From NCBI RefSeq assembly GCF_001422405.1, contig NZ_LMMV01000003.1, positions 111,489 through 175,488 of the forward strand: a stretch of DNA of 64,000 nucleotides. The letters are read 5' to 3'. The DNA comes from Pseudorhodoferax sp. Leaf267 (GTDB lineage Bacteria > Pseudomonadota > Gammaproteobacteria > Burkholderiales > Burkholderiaceae_C). Within the stretch, counting starts at the first letter, position 1. The number at the start of each line of letters is the position of its first letter. The notes beneath the pieces were generated by a model. The model was not told the origin of the DNA, ran no database searches, and saw only the letters and a list, made by a program, of their open reading frames with translations. Below are positions 9,879-18,585 of this stretch, piece after piece. The translations under genes were made by a program, and so were the position numbers.

Positions 9879-10559
9879 CTACGGGTAGCGCGCCAGCCCC
9901 TGCCGGTCCATCACCACCAGGTAGCCGTAGCCGCGCCGGATCAGGCCTGCGGCCTCGAGCTCGGTCAGCGCCGTGTTGACACGCTGGCGCGAGACGCCGA
10001 CCAGCCAGCCCAGTTCCTCCTGGTTGATGCGCAGCGTGGCATCGGTGTTCGGATACAGCACGGGATGGAACAAGCCAGAGATGCCGCGTGCCACGCGCGC
10101 GGTGGGCTCCAGCATCCGGTCGAACTTCACCATCGCGATGAACTGCCCGAGCCGCTCGTTCAGGTGCGACAGCATGAAGTGGTTGAACGCGATGCTGCGC
10201 TCCAGCAGCCAGCCGAAGGTCTTGCGCGGCAGGTGCACGGTCACCGTGGGGCGCGTGGCCGCGATCTCGTACTTGCGATGCTCCGGCTTGAGCAGCGAGC
10301 CCTCGCCGACCCAGCCGCCGGGGGCCACGCCGGTGTACATGATCAGCTTGCCTTCGGGCGTCGTGTCCTGCACGCTCAGGAAGCCCTCCATCACGCCGAT
10401 CCAGCTGTCCGCGATCTCGTCGCGCTGGCAGACATAGGAATGGGCGTCGTGGCAGCGCACGGTCAAGGCCTCGAAGGCCGTGTGGCGCTCGGCCTGCGTC
10501 AGCGCGCGCGGCCAGCTGCAGCGCTCGAAGAAGGCGGCGAGCTCTGCGGGCGTGGGCAT
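9879..10559 (-). CDS. Crp/Fnr-family transcription regulator
   Basis: A 226-residue regulator with a cyclic-nucleotide-binding-like fold (GKLIMYTGVAPGGWVGEGSLLKP) and a C-terminal winged helix-turn-helix (QEELGWLVGVSRQRVNTALTELEAAGLI). I start it at MPTPAELAAFFERCSW; an alternative ATG lies 17 codons upstream at 10610. There are no cysteine ligands of the Fnr type, so it probably does not carry an iron-sulfur cluster. The tannase gene ends 68 bases upstream on the same strand, so the two may share a transcript; a regulatory link is not shown by the sequence. Confidence 0.85.
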   Translation of the reverse strand: MPTPAELAAFFERCSWPRALTQAERHTAFEALTVRCHDAHSYVCQRDEIADSWIGVMEGFLSVQDTTPEGKLIMYTGVAPGGWVGEGSLLKPEHRKYEIAATRPTVTVHLPRKTFGWLLERSIAFNHFMLSHLNERLGQFIAMVKFDRMLEPTARVARGISGLFHPVLYPNTDATLRINQEELGWLVGVSRQRVNTALTELEAAGLIRRGYGYLVVMDRQGLARYP

Positions 10560-10627
10560 TTGCCGCGGATGCTGGCGTGCCGGTGCCTCTGGCCCCGCAG
10601 GGCCGGGCATGGCACCGGCCGTGCCCG

Positions 10628-12205
10628 TCAAGGTGCCGTGCAGGTGTAGTTGCTGGCCAGCGCCGCCGCGGCGGCGTTGTTGGCCGGACCGGTGTAGCGC
10701 GGGTACTGCGGGTATTGGCACAGCGGGCGCGTGAACTGCGTCGCGCCGCCTGCGACCTTCGTGGCCGTGAGCGTGCCCGGCGCGGTGCCCTGGCTGGCCC
10801 AGGCGTCCAATGCACTGAGCAGGTCAGTGTCGTCGGCACCCGGCCCCCCGGAGCAATGGTTCACGCCCGGCGCGATGTAGTAGCGCGCAAAGCCGTCCAT
10901 CGCGGCCTGGCCGCCCACCGCCGCGGTGGCGGCCTGGTAGTAGGCAGTGGTGGCCTTGTAGCTCAGCGCCGAATCATTCCCGCCGTGCCACAGGATGAGC
11001 TTGGCGCTGCTGTTCATGAGGGGCCGCAGGTCGGAGTTGGTGGCGTCGTTGAGGGCAGCCAGCGCGTACATGGCGTTGAGGTTGGAATCCCAGGTGTAGG
11101 CCAGCGAGTCCTGTGCCCGGTTGCGCGCCAGGTAGTTCTTGACCGTCGTGTCCTGGAACAGGTATTGCAGCGCGCCCTGCACGTTGCCCCCGGGGCCGCT
11201 GACCCAGGTCGCCCAGGCGCCGGGATCGTCCTCGTTGCCGGTGAGAGCCCAGCCGGTGTTGGTGTAGGCGCCGCCGGCCCAGGAGGCCGTGCCGGTCCAC
11301 GACGCGACGGCCGCCAGCTGCGGGTCGGACAGGCAGGCGTTGCCCGTGTCGGCGCCGCCCGCGCAGCGCAGCACGGCCGGGTCGAAGGTGCAGGCCTGCG
11401 GGTTGGCCACCACGCCGTCGACGATGCCGTCGCCCGCGTCGCAGGCTGCGCGCACGGCCGCGGCCAGCGTGGCCACCTTGGCGGCGCTGAAGCTGCCGCC
11501 CGGCGCGGCCAGCGCCTTGGCCGTGCGGTTGAACTGGCCCATGAAGCCCACCCAGTTGTAGGCCGGTGCGCGCGCGATGATGCCGTCGAACAGATTCGGG
11601 TTGCGTTGCGCGGCCATGAGGCCTTCGCGGCCACCGTTGGAGCAGCCTTCGAAGTACGCCTTGTCGGGCAGCTTGCCGTAGGCGGCCTGCACCATCTCGC
11701 GGGCGGACGACAGCACGGTCGGCACCGACAGCGAGCCGAACAGGTTGGCCGCGTAGGTGTCGTTCAGCGCGAAGTCGGCCGACAGCACGTTGCCGGTGTG
11801 GCCGGAGTCGCTGGTGACCGTGGCATAGCCCATCTTGAGCGCGCTCAGGGGGGCGCCGGCCAGCGGGTTGATGGCGCCGTTGTAGCCGCCACCACCGGCG
11901 TAGTGCAGCTTGCCATTCCAGGCCTGTGGCAACCGCAGTTCCAGGTTCAGCTGCGGTGCGATGGTGGCGTTGACCTTGCAGTACAGCGGTACGGCACCGC
12001 TGGCCGCCACGGTGGCGGCCGTGGCCACCGTGGCGCCTGCCACGGTCTTGCCCGCCAGGGCGCCGCAGGCCTGCTCGGCCGTGGCCGATGCGCCGGCTGC
12101 GCCACCGTTGTCGTTGTCGTCGCTGCCGCCGCAGCCGATCAGGGCCGCTGCAGACAGCGCCGTGACCGTGAACCGAAAGACATGAAATCCCGCATGACGT
12201 CGCAT
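10628..12205 (-). CDS. Tannase/feruloyl-esterase-family lipoprotein
   Basis: A 525-residue secreted esterase. GAGAGGAG just upstream fixes the ATG. The N-terminus is a lipoprotein signal with the lipobox LIGC at residues 22-25, so the mature protein should be lipid-anchored. The tannase-family catalytic set is visible: nucleophile in GCSNGG, aspartate in LILWHGGNDSALS, and histidine in APGVNHCSGG; the paired C-S and H-C cysteines form the family's catalytic disulfide. The family hydrolyses aromatic esters such as tannins, ferulates or terephthalate half-esters. The substrate cannot be read from the sequence, and no aromatic-degradation genes are nearby. Confidence 0.85.
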   Translation of the reverse strand: MRRHAGFHVFRFTVTALSAAALIGCGGSDDNDNGGAAGASATAEQACGALAGKTVAGATVATAATVAASGAVPLYCKVNATIAPQLNLELRLPQAWNGKLHYAGGGGYNGAINPLAGAPLSALKMGYATVTSDSGHTGNVLSADFALNDTYAANLFGSLSVPTVLSSAREMVQAAYGKLPDKAYFEGCSNGGREGLMAAQRNPNLFDGIIARAPAYNWVGFMGQFNRTAKALAAPGGSFSAAKVATLAAAVRAACDAGDGIVDGVVANPQACTFDPAVLRCAGGADTGNACLSDPQLAAVASWTGTASWAGGAYTNTGWALTGNEDDPGAWATWVSGPGGNVQGALQYLFQDTTVKNYLARNRAQDSLAYTWDSNLNAMYALAALNDATNSDLRPLMNSSAKLILWHGGNDSALSYKATTAYYQAATAAVGGQAAMDGFARYYIAPGVNHCSGGPGADDTDLLSALDAWASQGTAPGTLTATKVAGGATQFTRPLCQYPQYPRYTGPANNAAAAALASNYTCTAP

Positions 12206-12293
12206 GGTGTCTCCTCTCGTTGGTGTGGACTGGCCCGGCCAGTGTGGCACGCAGCGCGGTTTGACAATGTCTGCAGGCGAACAATTCGCACGC

Positions 12294-12316
12294 GAAAAAG
12301 CAGCGGGTTTTCCCGC
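12294..12316 (-). terminator. Rho-independent terminator after the sigma/anti-sigma operon
   Basis: On the minus strand, arms GCGGG and CCCGC enclose AAAA and are followed by TGCTTTTT. The hairpin starts 8 bases after the stop of the gene at 12324-13358. Confidence 0.75.
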
Positions 12317-12323
12317 GATCGCC

Positions 12324-13358
12324 TCACCGCGGCGCGAGCCCCTCGCGCACGCGCAGCGACAAGGCGGGCTCCACGCCCGCTGAGAAGGCACGCGGGCCTG
12401 CGGTGCCCGCGGGCGTCCAGCGCAGGCTGCGGCTGCCCAGCTCCAGCCGGCCCAGCGGCAGGCCGTTGCCTTGCAGCAGCACGATCTGCAGCAGCACGGG
12501 GTCGTCCGCCGGCACGCCCGTGGGGCCGGTGTCCAGCATCGCGGCGATGGCCTGCGTGATCTCGGCGGGCAGGCCGCTGCGGGGGCGCGCCGGCCCGGTG
12601 GCAGGCAGCACCTGCAGGGCCGCCCAGCCGTCCGTGGGCGCGGCGGCGGGGGCCATGCGCGAAGACCGCAGCTCGCGGCTCGGCGCGGGGCCGGTCGCGC
12701 GCGGCGCCGTGGCGGCACTGGGGGGCGCGGCGTCCGCGGTCATCTGGTCCTGCGCGACGGACGCGCTTTCCTCTTTGCGGCTGCGTTCCTGCGGCGCGGC
12801 CGGTGGCGGCTGCGGCGGCATGGCCTGCGGCAGCGCCAGTTCGGATGGCGCGCGGCGCGCGGGCGCAGGCGATGGAGGGCGGGGAACGGGCCGCGAAGGT
12901 TCCCGCGCCTCGGGCGGCACCGGCGCAGGACTGGCCGCGGGCACGGCCACGGAGGAGGGGGCGGGCGCGGGCGGCGTCAGCGGTGGGGCGGGTGCCTCGG
13001 CGGCCGGCGGCGGCGCAGCCATGGGCAGGTCGCGCGTGTGCGCGTCGGGCCGCGGGCCCGGCACTTCGCGGTCCCACCACAGGCCCACGACCACACCGGC
13101 CAGCAGCACGGAGGCCAAGGCAGCATTCCATGGCCGGCGCGTGCCCAGGAGCGACGCAGGCAGGCGTTTCCACCACGGCGCTGGCGGCGCCGCGGCAGGC
13201 GCTGCCGCGGTCGGCGCGGTGGCCTGGCGGGCCTGGCGCAGGATGGCCGCGCGCACGGCCGCGGGCGCGGCGGCCTGCGCATCGGGCGCATGCTCCAGCG
13301 CCTTGCGCAGCCGGGCATCGCGCAGGTGGGTCGGGTCGTTCGTGCGCGTCGTCACCAT
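12324..13358 (-). CDS. Membrane protein, probable anti-sigma partner
   Basis: A 344-residue protein starting MVTTRTNDPTHLRDARLR. Its ATG lies inside the last codons of the sigma-factor gene (7-base overlap), so the two are translationally coupled. It has a cytoplasmic N-terminal part of about 75 residues, one membrane span (about 77-95, AALASVLLAGVVVGLWW), a long proline/alanine-rich periplasmic stretch, and a small C-terminal domain (GWAALQVLPATG to the end). No zinc anti-sigma motif is visible. The role as anti-sigma factor is inferred from the coupling and topology, not from recognised homology. Confidence 0.6.
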   Translation of the reverse strand: MVTTRTNDPTHLRDARLRKALEHAPDAQAAAPAAVRAAILRQARQATAPTAAAPAAAPPAPWWKRLPASLLGTRRPWNAALASVLLAGVVVGLWWDREVPGPRPDAHTRDLPMAAPPPAAEAPAPPLTPPAPAPSSVAVPAASPAPVPPEAREPSRPVPRPPSPAPARRAPSELALPQAMPPQPPPAAPQERSRKEESASVAQDQMTADAAPPSAATAPRATGPAPSRELRSSRMAPAAAPTDGWAALQVLPATGPARPRSGLPAEITQAIAAMLDTGPTGVPADDPVLLQIVLLQGNGLPLGRLELGSRSLRWTPAGTAGPRAFSAGVEPALSLRVREGLAPR

Positions 13359-13993
13359 GGGGCTCCCGGTGGCGCCAGGTAGTGCTGCATGCAGCCGCGC
13401 AGCTTGGCCAGGGCGTAGCGCAAGCGGCTCTTGGCGGTCTCGAAGCCCAGGCCCAGGCGCTCGGCCAGGTCTTCGACGCTGCTGCCGTCTTCGTGGTGCA
13501 GCAGGAACACGGCGCGCTGGGCTGCGGGCAGCGCGTCCAGGCATTGCAGCAGCTGCCGGCCGGCGGCGCGCCAGTGGGCCAGGTCGTGCGTGGCAGGGTG
13601 GGCCAGGTCCAGCGCCCCCTGCAGCCATTCCAGAGGGTCGCTGTCCGTCTCGCCGGGCGGCGCCATGTCGTCCATGCTGTGTTCGCGCCCGCTCGTGCGC
13701 AGCCGGTCCATGGCCAGGTTGTGCGCGATGGTGAAGGCCCAGCTGCGCCAGGGCGCGCGCGTGGCGTCGAACGAGGCACGGGCCGCAATGATGCGCACCC
13801 AGGTGTCCTGGAACACCTCGTCCGCCTGCGCGGCCAGCTGTGTGCCGAGCAGCCGCCGCACGAAGCGCAGCAGCCCTGCCTCATGGCGCGCGTACAGCCG
13901 TTCGAACGCGGCGCCGTCGCCGCCGGCGTAGGCCTGCATCAAGGCCTCGTCGGGCATGTCGTCATGCATGTCGTCGGGGGTGCGCTGCGGCAT
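13352..13993 (-). CDS. ECF sigma factor
   Basis: A 213-residue RNA polymerase sigma factor of the extracytoplasmic-function type. Region 2 covers AFERLYARHEAGLLRFVRRLLG to WRSWAFTIAHNLAMDRLR. Region 4 is LPAAQRAVFLLHHEDGSSVEDLAERLGLGFETAKSRLRYALAKL, a helix-turn-helix that reads the -35 element. It is followed directly by its probable membrane partner and faces a vWA-domain lipoprotein across 126 bases, an arrangement in which the sigma factor usually controls both directions. Confidence 0.9.
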   Translation of the reverse strand: MPQRTPDDMHDDMPDEALMQAYAGGDGAAFERLYARHEAGLLRFVRRLLGTQLAAQADEVFQDTWVRIIAARASFDATRAPWRSWAFTIAHNLAMDRLRTSGREHSMDDMAPPGETDSDPLEWLQGALDLAHPATHDLAHWRAAGRQLLQCLDALPAAQRAVFLLHHEDGSSVEDLAERLGLGFETAKSRLRYALAKLRGCMQHYLAPPGAPW

Positions 13994-14037
13994 CGATGGA
14001 TTCTCACACCACGTTCTACGGCGACCGGGCGCGCCTG

Positions 14038-14066
14038 GGGTTAACGCCGGCCGACTTTTTCAACCC
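14038..14066. promoter_or_regulatory. Dyad between sigma-factor and vWA genes (candidate ECF promoters)
   Basis: GGGTTAA and TCAACCC form an inverted repeat with one mismatch, separated by 15 bases, in the divergent gap. Each arm could be the -35 element of an outward promoter read by the adjacent ECF sigma factor. No clear -10 elements stand out, so this is a tentative call. Confidence 0.3.
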
Positions 14067-14119
14067 TGCCGGCGGGGGCGGGCCGTACAGCCATTTACCT
14101 GTCACCAACGGAGCCCTCG

Positions 14120-15616
14120 ATGCCCATGCCTTTCCCCCTCGTCCTGCAACGCCGCGTGGCGGCCATGTTGTGCGCGCAGCTTGCGCTGTCGGCCTGCGCC
14201 GCGCAACCTGGCGCCGGCCTGTGGCCCGAGCCGGCGCCGCAGCCCGTGGCAACCGCGGCGCCACAGGAATTCGCACCGCCCGGGCACTTCGCGCCGCTGC
14301 GGCAGCGGCCGGACTTCCAGGCGCCAAGCGCCGCGCATTGCGCCCGGCCCCCGCACACGCGCGAGGTGCCGGGCCGTGCGGCCGGGCAGCAGGACGCGCT
14401 GCGCAGGGACCTGCGTGGAGCCCTGTCGCATGGGGCGTCGCCACGCGCGGCCGCGGTGGCCGAGGCGGCACCGGCAGCGCCAGCGCCCTTGACGGCCGAC
14501 CGCGCGCTGTCTGCACGCGAGGCGGCCTCTGCCGACAAGCAGGCACCTGCCATGGCCAGCGCAGCGCCACCACGCCAGGGCGCGCCTGCGCCCGTGCCCG
14601 GGCCGGTGACGGCCGGCGTGGTCGACGACAACGCCGGCTTCGCCGAATACATGGCCTTTCGGGAGCGCACGCAGGTGCCGCACCGTGCGCGCGACATCCG
14701 CGAGCGCGCGCTGCTGCAGGTGCGCGACGCGCAGGGCCGCGGCGTGGCCGATGCCGAGGTGCTGGTGCGCTCGCCGCAGGGGCAGGCGGCCTGGGCGCGC
14801 ACCGATGCCGCCGGCCAGGTGTGGCTGCATCCGGATGCGTTCGACACCCAGCACGCGCGCGTCTACGAGGTGACGGTGCGCCAGCACGGGCAGCAGGCCC
14901 GCGGCTACCTGCAGCGGGGACAAAAGAGCGCTCTGGAGCTGCGGCTGGACGGCGCTGCGCGATCGGCCCGTGCCCGGCTGGACCTGGTCTTCCTGGTCGA
15001 CGCCACCGGCTCGATGGCGGACGAGATCGACAAGCTCAAGTCCAGCCTGCGCAGCATCGCCGACGAGGTGGCCGGCCTGCCCGGCCAGCCCGACCTGTGC
15101 TTGGCGCTGGTGGCCTACCGCGACCACGGCGACGCCTTCGTGCTGCGCAGCCATGACTTCACGAACGACCTGGCCGCCTTCCAGGGCGTGCTGAACCGGC
15201 TGCAGGCGGCCGGCGGCGGCGACTACCCCGAGGCCATGAACGAGGCCCTGCACGAGACCGTCCACCAACTCAGCTGGCGCGGCGATGGTGCCACCCGCAT
15301 GGTGCTGCTGCTGGCCGATGCGCCGCCGCACCTGGACCGCGGCGGCCCGCAGTACGACGAGGACATGCAGGCCGCGCTGGGCAAGGGCATCAAGGTGTTC
15401 GGCGTGGGCGCCAGCGGCCTGGACCAGCAGGGCGAGTACATCCAGCGCCAGATCGCCCAGTACACCGGCGGTCGCTTCGTGTTCCTGACCTATGCCGATG
15501 CGCGGCGCCCGTCCAGCGGCCCGGGCCGCGAGACGGTGCACGACGTGCGCAACTACTCGGTGGACACGCTGGACCGCCTCATCGTGCGCCTGGTGCGCGA
15601 GGAACTGGCGCGCTAG
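14120..15616 (+). CDS. vWA-domain lipoprotein
   Basis: A 498-residue secreted protein. The signal peptide ends in a lipobox (LSAC), so lipid anchoring is likely. A long alanine/proline-rich linker is followed by a carboxypeptidase-regulatory-like fold (VRDAQGRGVADAEVLVRSPQG, about residues 200-270) and a von Willebrand A domain. The metal-ion adhesion site is complete: DATGSM at 294-299, a threonine near HDFTNDL, and the aspartate of LLLADAPPHLD. Such domains bind protein partners through a divalent metal. It faces the sigma-factor operon, suggesting an envelope-stress or surface-assembly module. Its stop overlaps the next gene's stop by four bases, tail to tail. Confidence 0.8.
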   Translation: MPMPFPLVLQRRVAAMLCAQLALSACAAQPGAGLWPEPAPQPVATAAPQEFAPPGHFAPLRQRPDFQAPSAAHCARPPHTREVPGRAAGQQDALRRDLRGALSHGASPRAAAVAEAAPAAPAPLTADRALSAREAASADKQAPAMASAAPPRQGAPAPVPGPVTAGVVDDNAGFAEYMAFRERTQVPHRARDIRERALLQVRDAQGRGVADAEVLVRSPQGQAAWARTDAAGQVWLHPDAFDTQHARVYEVTVRQHGQQARGYLQRGQKSALELRLDGAARSARARLDLVFLVDATGSMADEIDKLKSSLRSIADEVAGLPGQPDLCLALVAYRDHGDAFVLRSHDFTNDLAAFQGVLNRLQAAGGGDYPEAMNEALHETVHQLSWRGDGATRMVLLLADAPPHLDRGGPQYDEDMQAALGKGIKVFGVGASGLDQQGEYIQRQIAQYTGGRFVFLTYADARRPSSGPGRETVHDVRNYSVDTLDRLIVRLVREELAR

Positions 15617-16374
15617 GAGCGTGCCTTGCGCAGCCGGTAGCTGAACTGCCGCACCGTGAGCCCCAGCGCCTGTGCGGCGCGCGACTGGACGCCATCGTGC
15701 AGGGCCAGCACGCGCTCCAGATCCTGCGCGCTGTGCAGGCGCGCGGGCAGGTAGGCGCGCACCAGGGGCGGGCCCAGGGTGCGCGTGAGCTGCTGCAGCA
15801 GCAACTCGTGGCGCTGCAGGGCCTGGCCGGCCAGCGTCGCCAGGATCTGCAGCAGGCCCAGGTCGTGCTCCAGCAGGCGTTCGCAGGGCGCGCCGCGGTG
15901 GCAGGCCAGCACACCGACGATGCGCAGGCCGCACTCGATCGGCACGGCCAGGAAGGCCAGCGGCCCGGCCGGCAACTGTGCGCGGGCGACGGCGCGGGCC
16001 AGGAACTGCGGCTCGGCGTCGATGTCCTGCACCACCATGGCGCGACCGGTCGCCAGCACGCGGCCCGTGACGCCTTCACCCCAGGCGTAGATGCCGCGGG
16101 CCACCTCCTCGCGCGTCAGGCCATACGCCAGGCGGATGCGCGCCGTGGGCATGTGCGGGTCAAGCGCGCCGCCGTCGGCCAGCACCACACGGCCATGGTG
16201 CAGGCCCAGCAGCTCACTCATCAGGTGCAGCATCTCGCGCATCAGCAGCTCGGGCGCGCCACCCCGGGCGACATGGCGCATCACCTCGTGCATCAGCAGC
16301 AGCGTGAGCGTGCAGCGCGGCGGGACGGGGGTGCTGGCGGGCGGGGGCAGGGAGGCCATTCCCGCCGCCTGCAA
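15613..16374 (-). CDS. GAF-domain protein with Fis-type HTH, NifA-like without AAA+
   Basis: A 253-residue protein. Residues 25-190 form a GAF domain close to that of NifA (LLMREMLHLMSELLGLHHGRVVLAD, YGLTREEVARGIYAWGEGVTGRVLATG, FLAVPIE). The C-terminus is a Fis-type helix-turn-helix (DGVQSRAAQALGLTVRQFSYRLRKARS). In NifA a sigma-54-contacting ATPase of about 240 residues sits between these parts; here the GAF domain is joined to the HTH by only about 40 residues. It cannot therefore activate sigma-54 promoters by itself. It may repress, compete for sites, or be a degraded activator. No nitrogen-fixation genes are near. Confidence 0.75.
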   Translation of the reverse strand: MQAAGMASLPPPASTPVPPRCTLTLLLMHEVMRHVARGGAPELLMREMLHLMSELLGLHHGRVVLADGGALDPHMPTARIRLAYGLTREEVARGIYAWGEGVTGRVLATGRAMVVQDIDAEPQFLARAVARAQLPAGPLAFLAVPIECGLRIVGVLACHRGAPCERLLEHDLGLLQILATLAGQALQRHELLLQQLTRTLGPPLVRAYLPARLHSAQDLERVLALHDGVQSRAAQALGLTVRQFSYRLRKARS

Positions 16375-16442
16375 GGACTGTGCCCCCTATGGCCTGGCCC
16401 TGGCAGTGTTGCCAGGGGTGGCAGCCTCGCGCATGCGCAAGG

Positions 16443-17126
16443 TCAGGCGAACGTGACCCAGCCTGCGTGGTCCGGATGGTCCAGGTGCGGCAATGTGTTG
16501 TAGGTCAGCAGCACATGGCGGCTCGGGGTGTAGACGAACTCCGTGACCGCGCTGTTGCGGATGCGCATGTTCAGGTCGATGGTGGTCTCGGGCGCCGTGC
16601 CCAGCACCTGGCCCACGGCCGTGGAGATCGGCCCGCCGCTGGAGACCAGCAGCACGTTGCCCGTGTGGCGTGTGCGCACATGCTCCAGCGCAGCCGCGAT
16701 GCCGGCGCTGAACTCGGCATAGCTGGGCATGCCCACCGGCTGCGCATCGCCGGCCATCCAGCGCGCCAGGCCCTGGCGCAGCAGCCGGAAGTGGTGCTTG
16801 TACAGCTCGGGCGTGCTGGGCTTTTGCAGCGCCTCGGGGTGCACGGCGGCGATCACGGCCACGCTGTCGTACTCGTTCAGGCCAGGCCAGGCCGAGGGCT
16901 CGGGCAGCGCGGGCGCGCCGGCCGCCTCCATGCCGCTCCTGATGCCGGCGAAGGTCTGCGCATGGCGCTTGAGCGTGCCGGTCAGCACGGCCTCGAAGGC
17001 GAGACCCTTGAACGCGAAGTACTCGCCCAGGCGCTGGCTCTGGCGCTGGCCCTGCTCGCTGAGCTGGTCGTAGTCGTCGGCGCCAAACGAGGCCTGGCCG
17101 TGGCGCACGAGGTAGAGGGTTCCCAT
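16443..17126 (-). CDS. Histidine phosphatase family protein
   Basis: A 227-residue phosphoglycerate-mutase-fold protein. The phosphate-accepting histidine is in LVRHGQ near the N-terminus, and the acidic general-acid region is around WPGLNEYDS. In the second catalytic block the usual histidine is replaced by serine (LLVSSGGPISTAVG in place of the common V-x-H-G-G), so catalytic ability or mechanism may differ. The substrate is unknown. It follows the amidohydrolase on the same strand after 58 bases. Confidence 0.8.
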   Translation of the reverse strand: MGTLYLVRHGQASFGADDYDQLSEQGQRQSQRLGEYFAFKGLAFEAVLTGTLKRHAQTFAGIRSGMEAAGAPALPEPSAWPGLNEYDSVAVIAAVHPEALQKPSTPELYKHHFRLLRQGLARWMAGDAQPVGMPSYAEFSAGIAAALEHVRTRHTGNVLLVSSGGPISTAVGQVLGTAPETTIDLNMRIRNSAVTEFVYTPSRHVLLTYNTLPHLDHPDHAGWVTFA

Positions 17127-17184
17127 GGCGGCGCACTGTACGGCAGCAGGCCCGGCCGGCGCGTCACGCCAGCGACGGCGCCGG

Positions 17185-18576
17185 TCAGCGCCGGGCCGCG
17201 CGGTGCCGGTGCGACAGCGGGTGGACCTTGTGGATCGGTGCCTTGGCGATGTCCACGCGCGCCACCTCGCGCACCTCGTCCATCAGCGCGCGCGCGTCCC
17301 AGTCCACCGGCCAGCCCCGCCACAGCCGTAGCTGGCCGGCCACCAGCACGGCCTCGATCTGGTCGCGCGCGGCCAGGCGCACGAGTTCCCAGCCCAGGTC
17401 CCAGGACGGGCAGAGCTCGGGCACGTCCAGGTCCAGCAGCAGCAGGTCGGCGGCCTGGCCGGGCGCGATGCGGCCCGTGACGGCTTGCAGGCCCGCGGCA
17501 TCGGCACCGCCCCAGGTCGCGTGCTCGGGCCACAGCCAGCCGGCGCCGCAGGACGAGTCGCCGTTGGCCAGGCCCTGCGTGAGGCGCTGGGCGGTCTCGG
17601 CCGCGTCCATGAGACGGAAGCCGTCGCTGCGCGTGCCGTCGGTGCCCAGGCCGAAGCGGATGCCCAGCGCGGCCATCAGCGGCGCGTTGGCGACGGCGTT
17701 GCCCTTCCAGCTGCTGGCCACGGGGTTGTAGGCCACGGCGGTGTCGGAGTCGCGCATCAGCACCAGCTCGTGCGGCGTGACCAGCGTGGCGTGGGCCACC
17801 AGCGTCTGCGGGCCCAGCGCGCCGACCGATGCCAGGTGCTCCATCGGCCGCAGGCCGCGCGCGACCAGCGAGCGTTCGACCGAGGCCAGGTGCTCGTTCA
17901 CATGGATCTGGAACACCACGCCGGCCTCGGCCGATAGCCTGGCGATGGCGTGCAGCTGCGCGTCGCTGGCGGCCTCGGGCGTGGAGATGGCCAGCGATGG
18001 ATGCACCAGCGGGTAAGGCGCGAACGCGCCCAGGTGGCGTTCGGCCGCGGCCACGCGCGCCAGGCGGGCGGCTTCGTCCTCGCCGGCGTCGTTGCAGGTC
18101 AGCGCCAGCACGCAGCGGATGCCGGCGTCGCGCGTGGCGTCGGCGATCGCGTCCAGGCCCTCCCTGGCGCGCGTGCCGGCGTCGCAGACGGTGGTGAAGC
18201 CGCCGCGCAGCGCCTCCAGCGACGCGAGCTTGGCTGCCAGGTACAGGCTGCGCGCGTCCAGGCTGCCTTCCAGCGGCACCCAGATGCGGCGGAAGATCTC
18301 CGAGGGCTCGCCGAACGCCAGCGCCTTGCCGAAGGACTGCGTCAGGTGGTGGTGCGCGTCGACGAAGCCGGGCATCACGAGCCGGCGCGGCAAGTCCACG
18401 GGCGCCAGGTGCGGATGGCGCTGGCGCAGCGGCTCCAGCGGCGCCACGTCGGTGATGCGGCCGGCCGCGATGTGCAGCGCCAGGCCCTGCACGGGGCCCT
18501 CTTCCATCAGCAGCCAGTCGGGGGCCAGCAGCAGTTCGTCGGCGCTGAGCGCTTCGCGCAATGGCTCGGGATGCAT
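17185..18576 (-). CDS. Metal-dependent amidohydrolase, cytosine/guanine-deaminase-like
   Basis: A 463-residue amidohydrolase of the ATZ/TRZ group. Metal ligands are visible in VDAHHHLTQ (HxH), QIHVNEH, LVAHATLVTP and LGTDGTRSDG. The N-terminal and C-terminal beta-sandwich halves (LLAPDWLLMEEG; APGQAADLLLLDLD) flank the barrel. Members remove amino groups or halides from heterocycles; sequences of this length are often annotated as 8-oxoguanine deaminase or chlorohydrolase, but I cannot assign the substrate. It is the third gene of a unit with a Bug-type binding protein and a TauE/SafE permease, opposite a HutC-type regulator, which suggests uptake and breakdown of one nitrogenous compound. 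Confidence 0.8.
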   Translation of the reverse strand: MHPEPLREALSADELLLAPDWLLMEEGPVQGLALHIAAGRITDVAPLEPLRQRHPHLAPVDLPRRLVMPGFVDAHHHLTQSFGKALAFGEPSEIFRRIWVPLEGSLDARSLYLAAKLASLEALRGGFTTVCDAGTRAREGLDAIADATRDAGIRCVLALTCNDAGEDEAARLARVAAAERHLGAFAPYPLVHPSLAISTPEAASDAQLHAIARLSAEAGVVFQIHVNEHLASVERSLVARGLRPMEHLASVGALGPQTLVAHATLVTPHELVLMRDSDTAVAYNPVASSWKGNAVANAPLMAALGIRFGLGTDGTRSDGFRLMDAAETAQRLTQGLANGDSSCGAGWLWPEHATWGGADAAGLQAVTGRIAPGQAADLLLLDLDVPELCPSWDLGWELVRLAARDQIEAVLVAGQLRLWRGWPVDWDARALMDEVREVARVDIAKAPIHKVHPLSHRHRAARR

Positions 18577-18585
18577 GGTGTGCTC

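Noticed and set aside
15613..16374. Part of a nitrogen-fixation locus
   Set aside because: The NifA-like protein lacks the ATPase and no nif, fix or related genes are present.
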